In this document: piece after piece, positions 8,390 through 16,992 of the stretch | Layout of the letters: each line of letters starts with the position of its first letter | How positions within the stretch are numbered: the first letter of the stretch is position 1 | From: Candidatus Gastranaerophilales bacterium | GTDB lineage: Bacteria; Cyanobacteriota; Vampirovibrionia; Gastranaerophilales; Gastranaerophilaceae | Reading direction: 5' to 3' | DNA length: 64,000 nucleotides | Assembly (NCBI GenBank): GCA_944322545.1 | Contig: CALUPF010000013.1 | Coordinates: 1-64,000, forward strand | The notes under the pieces: model-generated | The model's database searches: none | What the model was told of the DNA's origin: nothing | What the model saw: the letters and a program-made list of their open reading frames with translations, nothing else | Translations under genes and position numbers: made by a program

Positions 8390-8704
8390 ATGAACAATAA
8401 AAAACTTCTTGGAAAAAGAATTAAAGAATTGAGAAAAATCAAAGGTTTAACACAAGAGGAACTGGCCGAAAAAATTGACATAGAAACAAACTCATTAAGT
8501 GGAATAGAAAGCGGGCGCCATTTTCCATCTCTTCCAACCCTTGAGAAAATAGCAAGTCATCTAAATGTAGAACTAAAATCACTTTTTGAATTTAAACACC
8601 TAATTGATATAAACAAAATGAAAGAACGCATAATAAAAAACATAGACAAAATACCAGAAGAACAGATAAAATTCATATACAAATTTTTTGAAGATTTTGA
8701 ATAG
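8390..8704 (+). CDS. XRE-family transcriptional regulator
   Basis: A 104-residue protein with an N-terminal XRE helix-turn-helix at about residues 5-62 (KGLTQEELAEKIDIETNSLSGIESG) and a short helical tail ending IPEEQIKFIYKFFEDFE. AAGGATATGTT precedes the ATG. It is transcribed away from the XRE gene that heads the glycan operon; the two tails have similar length and pattern, suggesting related but distinct regulators. Together they look like a two-regulator switch, which is an inference from layout. Confidence 0.85.
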   Translation: MNNKKLLGKRIKELRKIKGLTQEELAEKIDIETNSLSGIESGRHFPSLPTLEKIASHLNVELKSLFEFKHLIDINKMKERIIKNIDKIPEEQIKFIYKFFEDFE

Positions 8705-8771
8705 CACAATAGCAAAAATTTTCCATTTTATGTTTTATAATGAATAAGTGAAGGTAACTGAGGTCTGTGAA

Positions 8772-9314
8772 ATGTCTGACAATATGAATATTGATGCATA
8801 TATTACATCGCCCTTTTCTTCTGACATAAAAAAGCAAAGAGATGCTGCTTTTGAAAGTGCAAAAAATATTAGAAAAGTTACAGAAACACCTGAAGAATAC
8901 AGACTTCGTCTTGCTCAAGAAGAAATCGAACGCCAAGAAAGACTTAGAAACGAAAATACTGGCATTTTACAAGAAAGACTCGCTAATATAGACATCAGAA
9001 ACATTGCCACTAAAAACAGAGCGGCAATTGAAGACATGATTCGTCAAGCTGAATCAATAAAATACTTTGCTTTGTACAACAACTATGATATGAACGCAAT
9101 CGACTTTAGAAACTTAGACAAAGCAATAAAAGTTGCACAAATGCGTTTAAAAAGTTTAAGAAATGGAAAAGACGAAGATTTAGGCACTGGAATATATACA
9201 GACAATTACAAACCCGCATCTAAAGACACCTCGATTTTAGACAAATTAGCAGGTGGTTCTAGTGCTGTAAACACAAATTATGGCGCAAATATTAGACCAA
9301 CATTCAGAAAATAA
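8772..9314 (+). CDS. charged helical protein of unknown function
   Basis: A 180-residue hydrophilic protein, not recognised. The frame is open from a GTG at 8748, but the ATG at 8772 is preferred because GAGG lies 8 bases before it. Residues about 18-115 are rich in Glu, Arg and Lys and probably helical (EYRLRLAQEEIERQERLRNE). The last 50 residues are Gly, Ser and Asn rich and probably disordered. No signal peptide or membrane segment is visible. A TATAAT-like element at 8736-8741 is a possible -10. Convergent with the LOG gene, ending 7 bases from it. Confidence 0.65.
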   Translation: MSDNMNIDAYITSPFSSDIKKQRDAAFESAKNIRKVTETPEEYRLRLAQEEIERQERLRNENTGILQERLANIDIRNIATKNRAAIEDMIRQAESIKYFALYNNYDMNAIDFRNLDKAIKVAQMRLKSLRNGKDEDLGTGIYTDNYKPASKDTSILDKLAGGSSAVNTNYGANIRPTFRK

Positions 9315-9321
9315 CATCTCA

Positions 9322-9909
9322 TTATCTTGCATAAATATCATCTTTTGTTATTGCTAAATTTTCTGGCTCGTAATTCTTCAAATAATTTATTGCATCTTTT
9401 GGTGTATTTGCAACATAATACAAATTTTGTGCTTTTTTACCGGCAAATTTTTGTTCAATTATGTCATCAAAAAATCTCAATAAATTGTCGTAAAAACCAT
9501 TTGTGTTCAAAATAACAATTGCCTTTGTATTATATCCAAGCTGTTTTTGGACAATCATTTCACTCAACTCTTCTAACGTCCCAAACCCACCGGGTAAAGC
9601 AATCAAAGCATCAGACATTTCATCCATTTTAGCTTTTCTGCTTCTCATACAAGGTGTTTCAAAAAACTCGTCGCAATAATCTGAGTACACATCTAACTCT
9701 TTTAATTTTGTTGGCATAACACCAATCAAACGCCCACCTTGTTTTTTCACTTCACCGGCACAAGCCCACATTAGCCCCAAGCAACTTCCGCCATAGACAA
9801 CATCCATATCAGACTCAACTATTAGCAATCCTAATTCTTTCGCCGCTTCATAATATGAAGCATCTAAATAGTTACAAGATGAAGCAAAAATACAAACCTT
9901 ATTAATCAT
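9322..9909 (-). CDS. LOG-family protein (TIGR00730 type)
   Basis: A 195-residue Rossmann-fold protein of the LOG family, which cleaves ribose 5-phosphate from nucleoside monophosphates (cytokinin activation in plants, nucleotide salvage or unknown roles in bacteria). The phosphate-binding motif PGGFGTLEELSE is at about residues 107-118, with the preceding SRKAKMDEMSDA arginine/lysine block. VYGGSCLGLMWACAGEV near 39-55 is the first glycine loop. Length is normal. It stands alone; the Hsp20 terminator lies upstream of its start. Confidence 0.88.
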   Translation of the reverse strand: MINKVCIFASSCNYLDASYYEAAKELGLLIVESDMDVVYGGSCLGLMWACAGEVKKQGGRLIGVMPTKLKELDVYSDYCDEFFETPCMRSRKAKMDEMSDALIALPGGFGTLEELSEMIVQKQLGYNTKAIVILNTNGFYDNLLRFFDDIIEQKFAGKKAQNLYYVANTPKDAINYLKNYEPENLAITKDDIYAR

Positions 9910-9966
9910 TTACAAAACCTTTTTCTAGAAATAATCTCTAAAAAAATAATACCATGCAAACAATAA

Positions 9967-9998
9967 AAATCGGGTATTTGATAACAAATACCCGATTT
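9967..9998 (-). terminator. terminator after the Hsp20 gene
   Basis: A perfect 14-base inverted repeat (9967-9980 with 9985-9998) around an ATAA loop, followed on the minus strand by ATTTTTATTG-type sequence. It lies 20 bases after the Hsp20 stop and before the LOG gene. Confidence 0.8.
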
Positions 9999-10018
9999 CT
10001 AAATTCAGTCCTTATAAA

Positions 10019-10471
10019 TTAGTCAACTGATAGTTTTTTTACATTTTCTTTTTCAGCGATTCTTTTTGGCGCTTCTATTTTTAAAACGCCATGTTCTAAT
10101 TTAGCTTTTGTCTTTTCTACATCTATTTCTTGAGGGAAATATACAGTTCTTGAAAATTCGCCATAACTAAATTCTGATTTTTTATAGCCTTTTTCATTTT
10201 CTTCTTTTTCTTCTTCTTTTTTAGCATTGATAGTTATATAGTTTTTATCAATATCTATGTCTAAATCTTCTTTTTTTACGCCTGGCAATTCTGCTTTGAC
10301 TGTATATTCTTTTTCTTTTTCATGTAACTCAACAGGCATAGCTAGCTTGTCTTCTTCTGGAAAACTATAATCTGGGAACAAGCCATCTAAGTTTCTACTA
10401 AGAATTGAACTGATTTCATCATTTACTGATTTTAAAAATCTATCTGGTGTTTTTTTTATTAAGAATCTCAT
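10019..10471 (-). CDS. Hsp20/alpha-crystallin small heat shock protein
   Basis: A 150-residue ATP-independent holdase chaperone. The alpha-crystallin domain covers about residues 48-140: ELPGVKKEDLDIDIDKNYITI, then a Lys/Glu-rich loop, FSRTVYFPQEID and the diagnostic LEHGVLKIEAPK near the end. The N-terminal arm of about 47 residues starts MRFLIKKTPDRFL. GGAGAATATT precedes the ATG. No CIRCE element is visible in the 254 bases upstream, so heat control by HrcA at this site is not supported. Single-gene unit with its own terminator. Confidence 0.92.
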   Translation of the reverse strand: MRFLIKKTPDRFLKSVNDEISSILSRNLDGLFPDYSFPEEDKLAMPVELHEKEKEYTVKAELPGVKKEDLDIDIDKNYITINAKKEEEKEENEKGYKKSEFSYGEFSRTVYFPQEIDVEKTKAKLEHGVLKIEAPKRIAEKENVKKLSVD

Positions 10472-10725
10472 AATATTCTCCTTTCAAATTGCTCACTACT
10501 TTCAACACTGTTATTATGACTCTGAATGCAACAAAAACTTAGATAATTAACCAATTTTTAACAATCTTCAAAGATAACCATAAACACAGAATTTCCAAGG
10601 TTATAGAACAACAAAACGGCTTTATTTCAATAGTTTCAAGAAAAAAAAATAGTTTATATCGACGTATCAATAAATTAACTAAATAAGTATAATAATCAGC
10701 GGAAACAAAATAGGAGTCAAAAGAG

Positions 10726-11889
10726 ATGAACAATTTTGAATTTTATGGACCAACAAGAGTCCTCTTCGGTAAAGGAATGATATCAAAACTTTCTGATTAT
10801 ATCGATAAAAATCAAAAAATTCTTATGATATATGGTGGTGGTTCAATCAAAAAAAATGGAGTATATGACCAAGTCAAAAAAGCTTTAGAAGGCTATAACC
10901 TTCTTGAGTTTGGTGGCATTGAGCCTAACCCCAAATATGAAACTTGTATGAAAGCTGTTGAACTAATAAAAAAAGAAAATATAGATTTTCTTCTTTCTGT
11001 CGGCGGTGGATCTACTTTAGATGGAACAAAATTCATTGCAGCTGCAGCAAAATACACAGGTAATGAAGACCCATATGATGCAATAGTTAGAACTGATGGA
11101 AAAAATGTCGTAGATGCATTACCTATTGCTGATGTAATAACATTGCCAGCAACAGGCTCTGAAATGAACAATGGTGCAGTAATTTCAAAACTTGAAACAA
11201 ATGAAAAGCTTCCATTTCACAGTGAAAAAGTTTTTCCAAAAGTTTCAATTATTGATCCTAGTGTTACATTTAGTCTTCCTGAAAAACAAACAATCAACGG
11301 CATTGTTGATACATTCGTTCACACTATGGAACAATACTGTACATACGATGTAAACACTCCATTACAAGATTTATGGTCACTTGGTCTTTTAAGAACACTT
11401 ATTCAAGAAGCACCAAAAGTTTTAAAAAATCCGCAAGACTACGATGCAAGAGCAAACGTATTTTGGTGTGCAACATGTGGTTTGAACTGCTGGATAGCTC
11501 AAGGTGTAGTAGAAGACTGGTCAACTCACTTAATTGGACATGAATTAACCGCTTTTTATGGAATCGACCACGGTCAAAGTCTAGCAATTGTACTACCAAG
11601 ACTACTTAAAAATCAACTTGAAACAAAGAAACAAAAGCTCGCTAAATTAGCAAAAGAAGTTTTCAACATACAAGAATCTGATGAAGAAAAAGCTGCTATT
11701 TTAGCTATTGAAAAAATTGAAGAATTTTTCAATTCTATAGGAATGAAAACAAAACTATCTGATTATAATGTAGAATCGTTAGATGCTGCAGAAAAAGTCA
11801 AAGATCGCTTTTTAAAAAGAGGTACAAAAATTGGAGAAAAAGGTATTATTGATGGTAATGTAGCATATGATATATTAAAAAATTGCTAA
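10726..11889 (+). CDS. iron-containing alcohol dehydrogenase (BdhA/YqhD type)
   Basis: A 387-residue group III NAD(P)-dependent alcohol dehydrogenase, reducing aldehydes to alcohols during fermentation. GGGST at 94-98 binds the dinucleotide phosphate and PATGSEMNN is at 141-149. The metal ligands are all present: D195 and H199 in DTFVH, H268 and H282 in HLIGHELTAFYGIDHGQ. Length and motifs match butanol dehydrogenase-like enzymes. AGGAGTCAAAAG gives a strong ribosome binding site. A TATAAT at 10688-10693 may be its -10, but no matching -35 is clear. A bidirectional terminator follows. Fits an anaerobic fermenting host. Confidence 0.92.
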   Translation: MNNFEFYGPTRVLFGKGMISKLSDYIDKNQKILMIYGGGSIKKNGVYDQVKKALEGYNLLEFGGIEPNPKYETCMKAVELIKKENIDFLLSVGGGSTLDGTKFIAAAAKYTGNEDPYDAIVRTDGKNVVDALPIADVITLPATGSEMNNGAVISKLETNEKLPFHSEKVFPKVSIIDPSVTFSLPEKQTINGIVDTFVHTMEQYCTYDVNTPLQDLWSLGLLRTLIQEAPKVLKNPQDYDARANVFWCATCGLNCWIAQGVVEDWSTHLIGHELTAFYGIDHGQSLAIVLPRLLKNQLETKKQKLAKLAKEVFNIQESDEEKAAILAIEKIEEFFNSIGMKTKLSDYNVESLDAAEKVKDRFLKRGTKIGEKGIIDGNVAYDILKNC

Positions 11890-11918
11890 TAATAACTACT
11901 TAGGCAATGAAAAAACTA

Positions 11919-11957
11919 AAAAACTTAATCATAATTTTTTATTATGATTAAGTTTTT
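11919..11957. terminator. bidirectional terminator
   Basis: A perfect 17-base stem (11919-11935 with 11941-11957) with a five-T loop, A-rich on one side and T-rich on the other, between the convergent alcohol dehydrogenase and uracil-DNA glycosylase genes. Confidence 0.85.
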
Positions 11958-11989
11958 ATTATTGCTGTTTTTAATGAAAATTTTTGGCA

Positions 11990-12604
11990 TTACGAATCTT
12001 TAAAAAGCTCATCATAAACTCTTCTTATTTCTTGAATATCTTGCCACATTAGCCATTTAGGAGAACCCTTTTCCCTAGAATCGTTTCTCAATAAATAAGA
12101 AGGATGAAAAATCGGCATCATTTTAGCACCATATGGACCATCAAACCATTGTCCCCTAACTTTTGTAATTCCTCTAGCACCTTCTATGAAAGACTGAACA
12201 GCAATGTTCCCACATAATAATATAATTCGAGGTTTTAAAGTTCCTACTTGAATATCAAGAAATTCACGACAAGCATCTTTTTCTTCAGGTAAGGGGTTTC
12301 TGTTATCAGGAGGCCGACATTTTAAAGTATTACAAATATAAACATCATTTTGTCTTGAAAAGCCGACTGATGCAAAAATTTTGTCTAAAAGTTGACCCGC
12401 CTTACCAACAAAGGGCTCCCCTTTTTGATCCTCCCAATAACCTGGGGCTTCACCTACAAGCATCAATTTTTTATTTGGCACACCACCTGAAAAAACAGAT
12501 TTTGTACGTAACAAACCGAGAGGACATTTTTGACAGTTATTACACCTGTCTTTTGTCCTCTCTAACAAATCCAAATCCTCTTGTTTCACAAGATAATCAG
12601 TCAT
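11990..12604 (-). CDS. family 4 uracil-DNA glycosylase (iron-sulfur)
   Basis: A 204-residue family 4 UDG that removes uracil from DNA. The active-site block GEAPGYWEDQKGEPFVGKAGQLLD is at about 51-74 and HPSYLLRN at about 165-172. Cysteines for the 4Fe-4S cluster are visible at 21, 24 and 27 (CNNCQKC) and in the CRPPDNRNPLPEEKDAC segment near 97-113. Length is normal. It may be co-transcribed with the two small genes upstream at 12617-13168, although a functional link is not obvious. No ung-type UDG is seen in the window. Confidence 0.92.
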   Translation of the reverse strand: MTDYLVKQEDLDLLERTKDRCNNCQKCPLGLLRTKSVFSGGVPNKKLMLVGEAPGYWEDQKGEPFVGKAGQLLDKIFASVGFSRQNDVYICNTLKCRPPDNRNPLPEEKDACREFLDIQVGTLKPRIILLCGNIAVQSFIEGARGITKVRGQWFDGPYGAKMMPIFHPSYLLRNDSREKGSPKWLMWQDIQEIRRVYDELFKDS

Positions 12605-12616
12605 AATGTAAAATGT

Positions 12617-12919
12617 CTAAGCTTTGATCTCAACCGAAGATGTTTCTAAAGTCTCTGGTAAATCAGAAGCAACTTTTATGTCCATTGATGATACATCAAC
12701 AGCAACAGCTTCTTCATCTTTTTGTTCAGATTTTCTCTCTTCAGCTGCTTTTTCTATTGCCTTATCTTGAATTTCTTTTATTAACTGAGTAGCACCTTTT
12801 AATAAATCAATTTGTACCTGTTGTGAAGTTTTTTTACCTTCCTGTAACTTACCAACCCAAGCATCTATAATTGAAGTATTAGATTGAGCTTGTTCATTTG
12901 TAGAAAAACCAAGTATCAT
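12617..12919 (-). CDS. small unknown protein beside YjfB-like gene
   Basis: A 100-residue hydrophilic protein that I do not recognise. AGGAAGTG precedes the ATG with good spacing. The centre (about residues 30-72) is probably one long helix rich in Lys, Glu and Gln (KTSQQVQIDLLKGATQLIKEI); the tail is acidic and likely disordered. No signal peptide. It lies 54 bases after a YjfB-like motility gene, so a role tied to motility is possible but unsupported beyond proximity. Confidence 0.6.
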   Translation of the reverse strand: MILGFSTNEQAQSNTSIIDAWVGKLQEGKKTSQQVQIDLLKGATQLIKEIQDKAIEKAAEERKSEQKDEEAVAVDVSSMDIKVASDLPETLETSSVEIKA

Positions 12920-12973
12920 AAAATCACTTCCTATCTATTTTTAATACTTAATTATTAATATGCTAAATAAAAA

Positions 12974-13168
12974 CTAAACCTTAATATCAATCGGCGATTT
13001 TAATTGAGCAGCTGTAATTGTAGAAGGGTCTTGTGGCACTGCATTAATAGCACCTTGCAACAGGGATAATGCAATAGCACCTTGTTGTTTTTGCATAGTC
13101 ATCATTTGAACCTGCATTTGCAAACTAGCCGTTTGAGACGCCATTGATGAACTTATTGAACTTACCAT
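12974..13168 (-). CDS. YjfB-like putative motility protein
   Basis: A 64-residue protein resembling the YjfB family, short proteins often under flagellar control. Like YjfB it begins with a Ser-rich stretch (SSISSSMASQTASLQMQVQMM), then a helix with MQKQQGAIALSLLQGAI, and no signal peptide. AAGGAAATTTCTCC precedes the ATG. The function of the family is not known. The window carries flagellar genes, which fits. The call rests on composition and length, so it is moderate. Confidence 0.55.
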   Translation of the reverse strand: MVSSISSSMASQTASLQMQVQMMTMQKQQGAIALSLLQGAINAVPQDPSTITAAQLKSPIDIKV

Positions 13169-13290
13169 GGAGAAATTTCCTTTTTATTCTACTTTGTATA
13201 CTATATCACTTAAAGATAACAAAAATAACTATACAAAAGCTGTATTTTTTTAACTTTTGTAAAGTTATTTCCAAAACAACAAAGAATGAT

Positions 13291-13318
13291 TAAAGTTTTT
13301 CAAAAAAAATATCGACAT
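13291..13318 (+). promoter_or_regulatory. possible sigma-28-like promoter
   Basis: TAAAGTTT at 13291-13298 is a perfect match to the -35 of flagellar sigma-28 promoters. About 12 bases further on, ATCGACA is a weak match to the GCCGATAA -10. It lies 150 bases before the ATG at 13449. The partial -10 and the distance make this tentative. Confidence 0.25.
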
Positions 13319-13448
13319 GAGACATGAAACCATAGTGTATATAATATTCAGGGAAAGTGAAGAAATGTAACAATATATACTTTTTATGGTTTTTGTATAT
13401 AAACATCGTTTTTATATATATAGGTCAACAAAAAACAGGAGTCGAAAA

Positions 13449-15146
13449 ATGGTACAAGGTGTAGGCGGTACAGGTTCTTCAGGTTCAATCTCGAATTTAA
13501 CAGAATATCAAGTATATTACCCAATGTACCAAAAATACATTAAGGCTAATAACTCAAACTTGTCTTTTGAATCTTGGCTTATAAAAGAAGGTTATCTTGT
13601 AAACTTTAACCAAAAAGTTGAAAACTACATTGAAACAGGAAATTCCAATGTCGGTGATGGTTCACAAGGAAACACAATTAACGCATATAAGCATCTATCA
13701 AATGCTTCAGGGGCTATATTCCAAACAGAAGATGAAGATTGCTATTATGAATTTGATTATGATAGCGGAACATACAGAAAAATTGAAGGAAATGAAGCTG
13801 TAGCAAAAGCCCTTGGCATACCCGACGGAAATAATATAGACACAATTAAATTTGGCTACAACTCTGCAGTCATAACTGATTACACATTTGGAAATCTTGA
13901 TGATGGACAAGATTCAAAAACGTATGCACTTGCCGGTAAATACGGTGGTGTAACATATGTTAACCAAGAATTTGATATTCACTATATATTAAATGCTTTA
14001 TTAATGGATCCAAGTGACCCACAATATCAAATTGCAAAAGCCGCATTTGATGATTTATGTGCAAACACAAGTCAATGGCTTCCACAATCAGATCTAGATG
14101 AGCTTGATGCAATAGCTTTGCAATATGGAACCAATTCATTAGAATACAAATCAAAACTACAAGAAGTTCTATTGAAAAATCTAGATCAAGCTAATGAATG
14201 GGTCGAAGAACACTCTCACGTCAAAAACCCTAATACAGGTTCTTTAACTGAAACAGGTCAAACAGAAGGTTCTACTTCAACTGATGGAACAAATAATTCC
14301 ACAACAGAGGAAGAAGGCTCAATCCCTAGCTATGACAAAAACTCTGCAATGAATAGTGCAGGAGTATTAGATGATTACACTCAAGGTACATGGACAAGCC
14401 GAAAAATATCTTGGAAAAATGATGCAGGTAAAGATACAGACAAATGCCGAGAAATGGCAAAATCTGAAGCTGTTGCTTATGCAACAAGTGTTTTAGATCA
14501 ACTAGAAAGTTCTTTAGCTTCTCAAATGGGCGAAGAATATACAGAAGAAATCCAACAATATCTCGCAAAAGCAAAAACAACAGCACTAGGAAATACAGAT
14601 GCTTGGCTGTCAACTGATTGGCATAAAGCAATGCTTGGTAAAAACAGAGGCTATACAGCAACATGTAATACAAAAGCATTAATAGATAATTTCTTCACAG
14701 AATTTGATTCATTATGTCAAAACAAAGGAAAAACAACAGAAGAAGTTGAAGCAGAAAAAAAAGCAGCTGAAGAAAAAGCTGCTAAAGAAGAAGCTGCGTA
14801 CAAAGACTTATATAATACAAACATGGTTTCAGTAGGAACAGAAGCTGGTGTAAATAAAGACATACAAGTTGTAAACGTAAACAGTGCAGCAGAAATTAAA
14901 GCAAAAGCTGAATCTGATATTTTAGATCCTATTAAAAATAAAATAATATCAAAATATTCAGGACAAATTCCAGCATCTGATTTACAAACAATGTTAGATA
15001 ATGCAGCAAATGCAGCATTAACAGATTGTACAGAATGGGCAACAACTTCTAATAATTACGTATATACAATTGATGCAGATAAACTGATAAGCGCTTTTGA
15101 TGAAAATATAAAAACACTAATAAAAAATAAAGGTTATAATTTCTAA
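13449..15146 (+). CDS. large unknown protein with duplicated C-terminal domain
   Basis: A 565-residue acidic protein without recognisable family, signal peptide or membrane segment. The ATG at 13449 is chosen over an upstream frame from 13386 because AGGAGTCGAAAA precedes it. A Gly/Ser start is followed by a globular part (about 17-255), a Ser/Thr-rich linker (258-295), domain copy 1 (about 335-428), a Glu/Ala/Lys coiled coil (428-455), and domain copy 2 (about 482-563). Both copies share an Ala-Lys helix, a Leu-rich helix, a D(A/C)TxW-like turn and a DNF/DENI...NKG ending. It faces the YjfB-like gene divergently and is followed by a terminator. A cell-surface or export substrate role would be a guess. 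Confidence 0.75.
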   Translation: MVQGVGGTGSSGSISNLTEYQVYYPMYQKYIKANNSNLSFESWLIKEGYLVNFNQKVENYIETGNSNVGDGSQGNTINAYKHLSNASGAIFQTEDEDCYYEFDYDSGTYRKIEGNEAVAKALGIPDGNNIDTIKFGYNSAVITDYTFGNLDDGQDSKTYALAGKYGGVTYVNQEFDIHYILNALLMDPSDPQYQIAKAAFDDLCANTSQWLPQSDLDELDAIALQYGTNSLEYKSKLQEVLLKNLDQANEWVEEHSHVKNPNTGSLTETGQTEGSTSTDGTNNSTTEEEGSIPSYDKNSAMNSAGVLDDYTQGTWTSRKISWKNDAGKDTDKCREMAKSEAVAYATSVLDQLESSLASQMGEEYTEEIQQYLAKAKTTALGNTDAWLSTDWHKAMLGKNRGYTATCNTKALIDNFFTEFDSLCQNKGKTTEEVEAEKKAAEEKAAKEEAAYKDLYNTNMVSVGTEAGVNKDIQVVNVNSAAEIKAKAESDILDPIKNKIISKYSGQIPASDLQTMLDNAANAALTDCTEWATTSNNYVYTIDADKLISAFDENIKTLIKNKGYNF

Positions 15147-15150
15147 AATC

Positions 15151-15180
15151 AAAAGACCTTACATAATGTAAGGTCTTTTT
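15151..15180. terminator. bidirectional terminator
   Basis: A 13-base perfect stem (15151-15163 with 15167-15179) with a three-base loop, A-tract before and T-tract after, between two convergent genes. It touches the stop codon of the minus-strand gene. Confidence 0.85.
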
Positions 15181-16889
15181 TATTTTTTCTGAATATTTTC
15201 CGTACCAGGGAATGAATTTTTTCCAGTTCTTAAATATGTAATATAATATTGAACCTTTGGAATAATAGTTGACAAGAACAAAGATGATACACCCATTGCT
15301 AATATCATAAACAACCCATTTTTATTCAAGTTGCGTTTGTTCATTTTTTTCATAGAGTCCCAAGATACATTTGTTTTATTCTTTTCTGCGTCTTGAACAA
15401 TAGCTTTTACATAATCTATGATTTGTGTTCTATATTCTTCTATTTTTGAAGTCGAAATATATCTATACTTATTAGACAAAGGTGAAACATCATGTTTATC
15501 TTTTAAAATTTCGTTCAACGCCTCTTTCATAAATTCGGGCTTACGAACAATACCACCTCTTAAAACATCTTCTAATTGCGATTCAGTGATAATCTTCATA
15601 CCACCTTTTTCTGGCTGCAATCCAGACATTTTTCTAGCGGCTTCTTTAATCTTCGATGCCTTAGATATATCTTTATAATGAGAATCAACAATATTTTCAA
15701 AATCTGCCAAACTGATAATTCTATATTCTTTACTTGGTTTTTTCTTAATCAATCCAAACAAATATGACTTAGCTGGTTTTTCTTCAATATCAGGGAAAAC
15801 CTTTTTATATAAGTCTATATCATATGAATCGTTACCAAGCGCAAATTCTTTAAATCGTTTTGCACTCATATTATCTATGCCTTTTTTAGCCATTTCTTCA
15901 ACTAAATAGTTGTGAACTTGAGCAGCAGACATTGGATTTAATTTGGTATTCAATCCACCAAACACATCTTTTTTATTCATAAATGCAACAATTGCAGGCA
16001 TTGAGAAGCAATAGAAATAAATTGAAGAAATATCTCTAAACATAATTTCAACACGTTCATCTTTATTTCTTGCATTTAAGGTTCTTCCTGAAACAGTACC
16101 TACATCTGTTCCCATCAATTTCCACACATCATTTTCTTCAAAATTTTGAACTATTCTTAACAAAGAATCAGCTCCTGCCTTGAACGATGGAACAGAACCA
16201 GATTGTTTATTATCCTTATTTTCTATAGCTTTTTGAGCCTTGAAGTTTTCTACTGCATTAATGGAAACATCTTTAGCAAAAAGAATCGACCTTGCATCTT
16301 TCAATGTAAGTTTTGACTGATTATTATCAGAAGCATTATCATTTTTGGCATTGTTTTGCATCTTTCCAAATAAATGTTTTGTGATCGCCTGATTTAATTT
16401 AGGTACAACATAGCCAATAAAAAGACAAGCTGTAATAATACTAGCAGCTGTTTTACCAACAGAATATCTAGCAAGATTTTTCTTAATAGCTTCTGCTTTT
16501 TGGGGAGACATATTAAATATTTTTGCCAATGACTGAATATAGTTATCAAAAGGTGTTCTCACAATATCTCTTCCAACATCAGGCATTGTTTTAGGAATTT
16601 TTAAGAACTTTTGACCTATTTTATCAAACAGCCTGCCAAACATGCTTGCACCAAATAGCCAAAATACAGCACCCAAAGATTCTTCTGTAACCCTTTCTCT
16701 TGCTTCCACAAAACCGTCTCTTTGATAAGCTTGGTAGGTTCTGCCGCCGGTAACCGTAGCTTCAAGAAGAACCACAGGCAAAATTGCACCTGATTTATTC
16801 AATTTAGTGACAAAATTTCTACCTGTCCACTTTTGGGCTCTATCAATTATATATTTCGATTTATCTAAATTTAGGGATGGAACTTTCAT
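15180..16889 (-). CDS. unknown membrane protein, 569 residues
   Basis: I do not recognise this protein. It begins with a soluble stretch, then hydrophobic helices near residues 35-50 (SGAILPVVLLEATV), 90-105 (LGAVFWLFGASMFG), about 155-180 (ASIITACLFIGYVVPKL) and close to the C-terminus (GLFMILAMGVSSLFLSTIIP). The middle (about 200-520) is hydrophilic and Lys/Asp rich. Start ATG at 16889; AT-rich leader with no strong binding site. It stands as a single unit between two terminator-like or AT-rich gaps. Probably a lineage-specific inner-membrane protein; orientation and role unknown. Confidence 0.75.
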   Translation of the reverse strand: MKVPSLNLDKSKYIIDRAQKWTGRNFVTKLNKSGAILPVVLLEATVTGGRTYQAYQRDGFVEARERVTEESLGAVFWLFGASMFGRLFDKIGQKFLKIPKTMPDVGRDIVRTPFDNYIQSLAKIFNMSPQKAEAIKKNLARYSVGKTAASIITACLFIGYVVPKLNQAITKHLFGKMQNNAKNDNASDNNQSKLTLKDARSILFAKDVSINAVENFKAQKAIENKDNKQSGSVPSFKAGADSLLRIVQNFEENDVWKLMGTDVGTVSGRTLNARNKDERVEIMFRDISSIYFYCFSMPAIVAFMNKKDVFGGLNTKLNPMSAAQVHNYLVEEMAKKGIDNMSAKRFKEFALGNDSYDIDLYKKVFPDIEEKPAKSYLFGLIKKKPSKEYRIISLADFENIVDSHYKDISKASKIKEAARKMSGLQPEKGGMKIITESQLEDVLRGGIVRKPEFMKEALNEILKDKHDVSPLSNKYRYISTSKIEEYRTQIIDYVKAIVQDAEKNKTNVSWDSMKKMNKRNLNKNGLFMILAMGVSSLFLSTIIPKVQYYITYLRTGKNSFPGTENIQKK

Positions 16890-16992
16890 TTTATTTTTTT
16901 ATTAACTATCCGGTAATATAAGTAACCTCAAGAATTATTTTTGCATGAAAATAATCATATAAGTATTAATATTGTTACACTATTTTACATAA

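Noticed and set aside
776-8704. Complete genomic island at ssrA
   Set aside because: Direct repeats of the ssrA end were found only to position 702, and no integrase or second boundary beyond the glycan operon was seen.
10472-10725. Heat-shock CIRCE operator upstream of Hsp20
   Set aside because: No TTAGCACTC-type inverted repeat is present.
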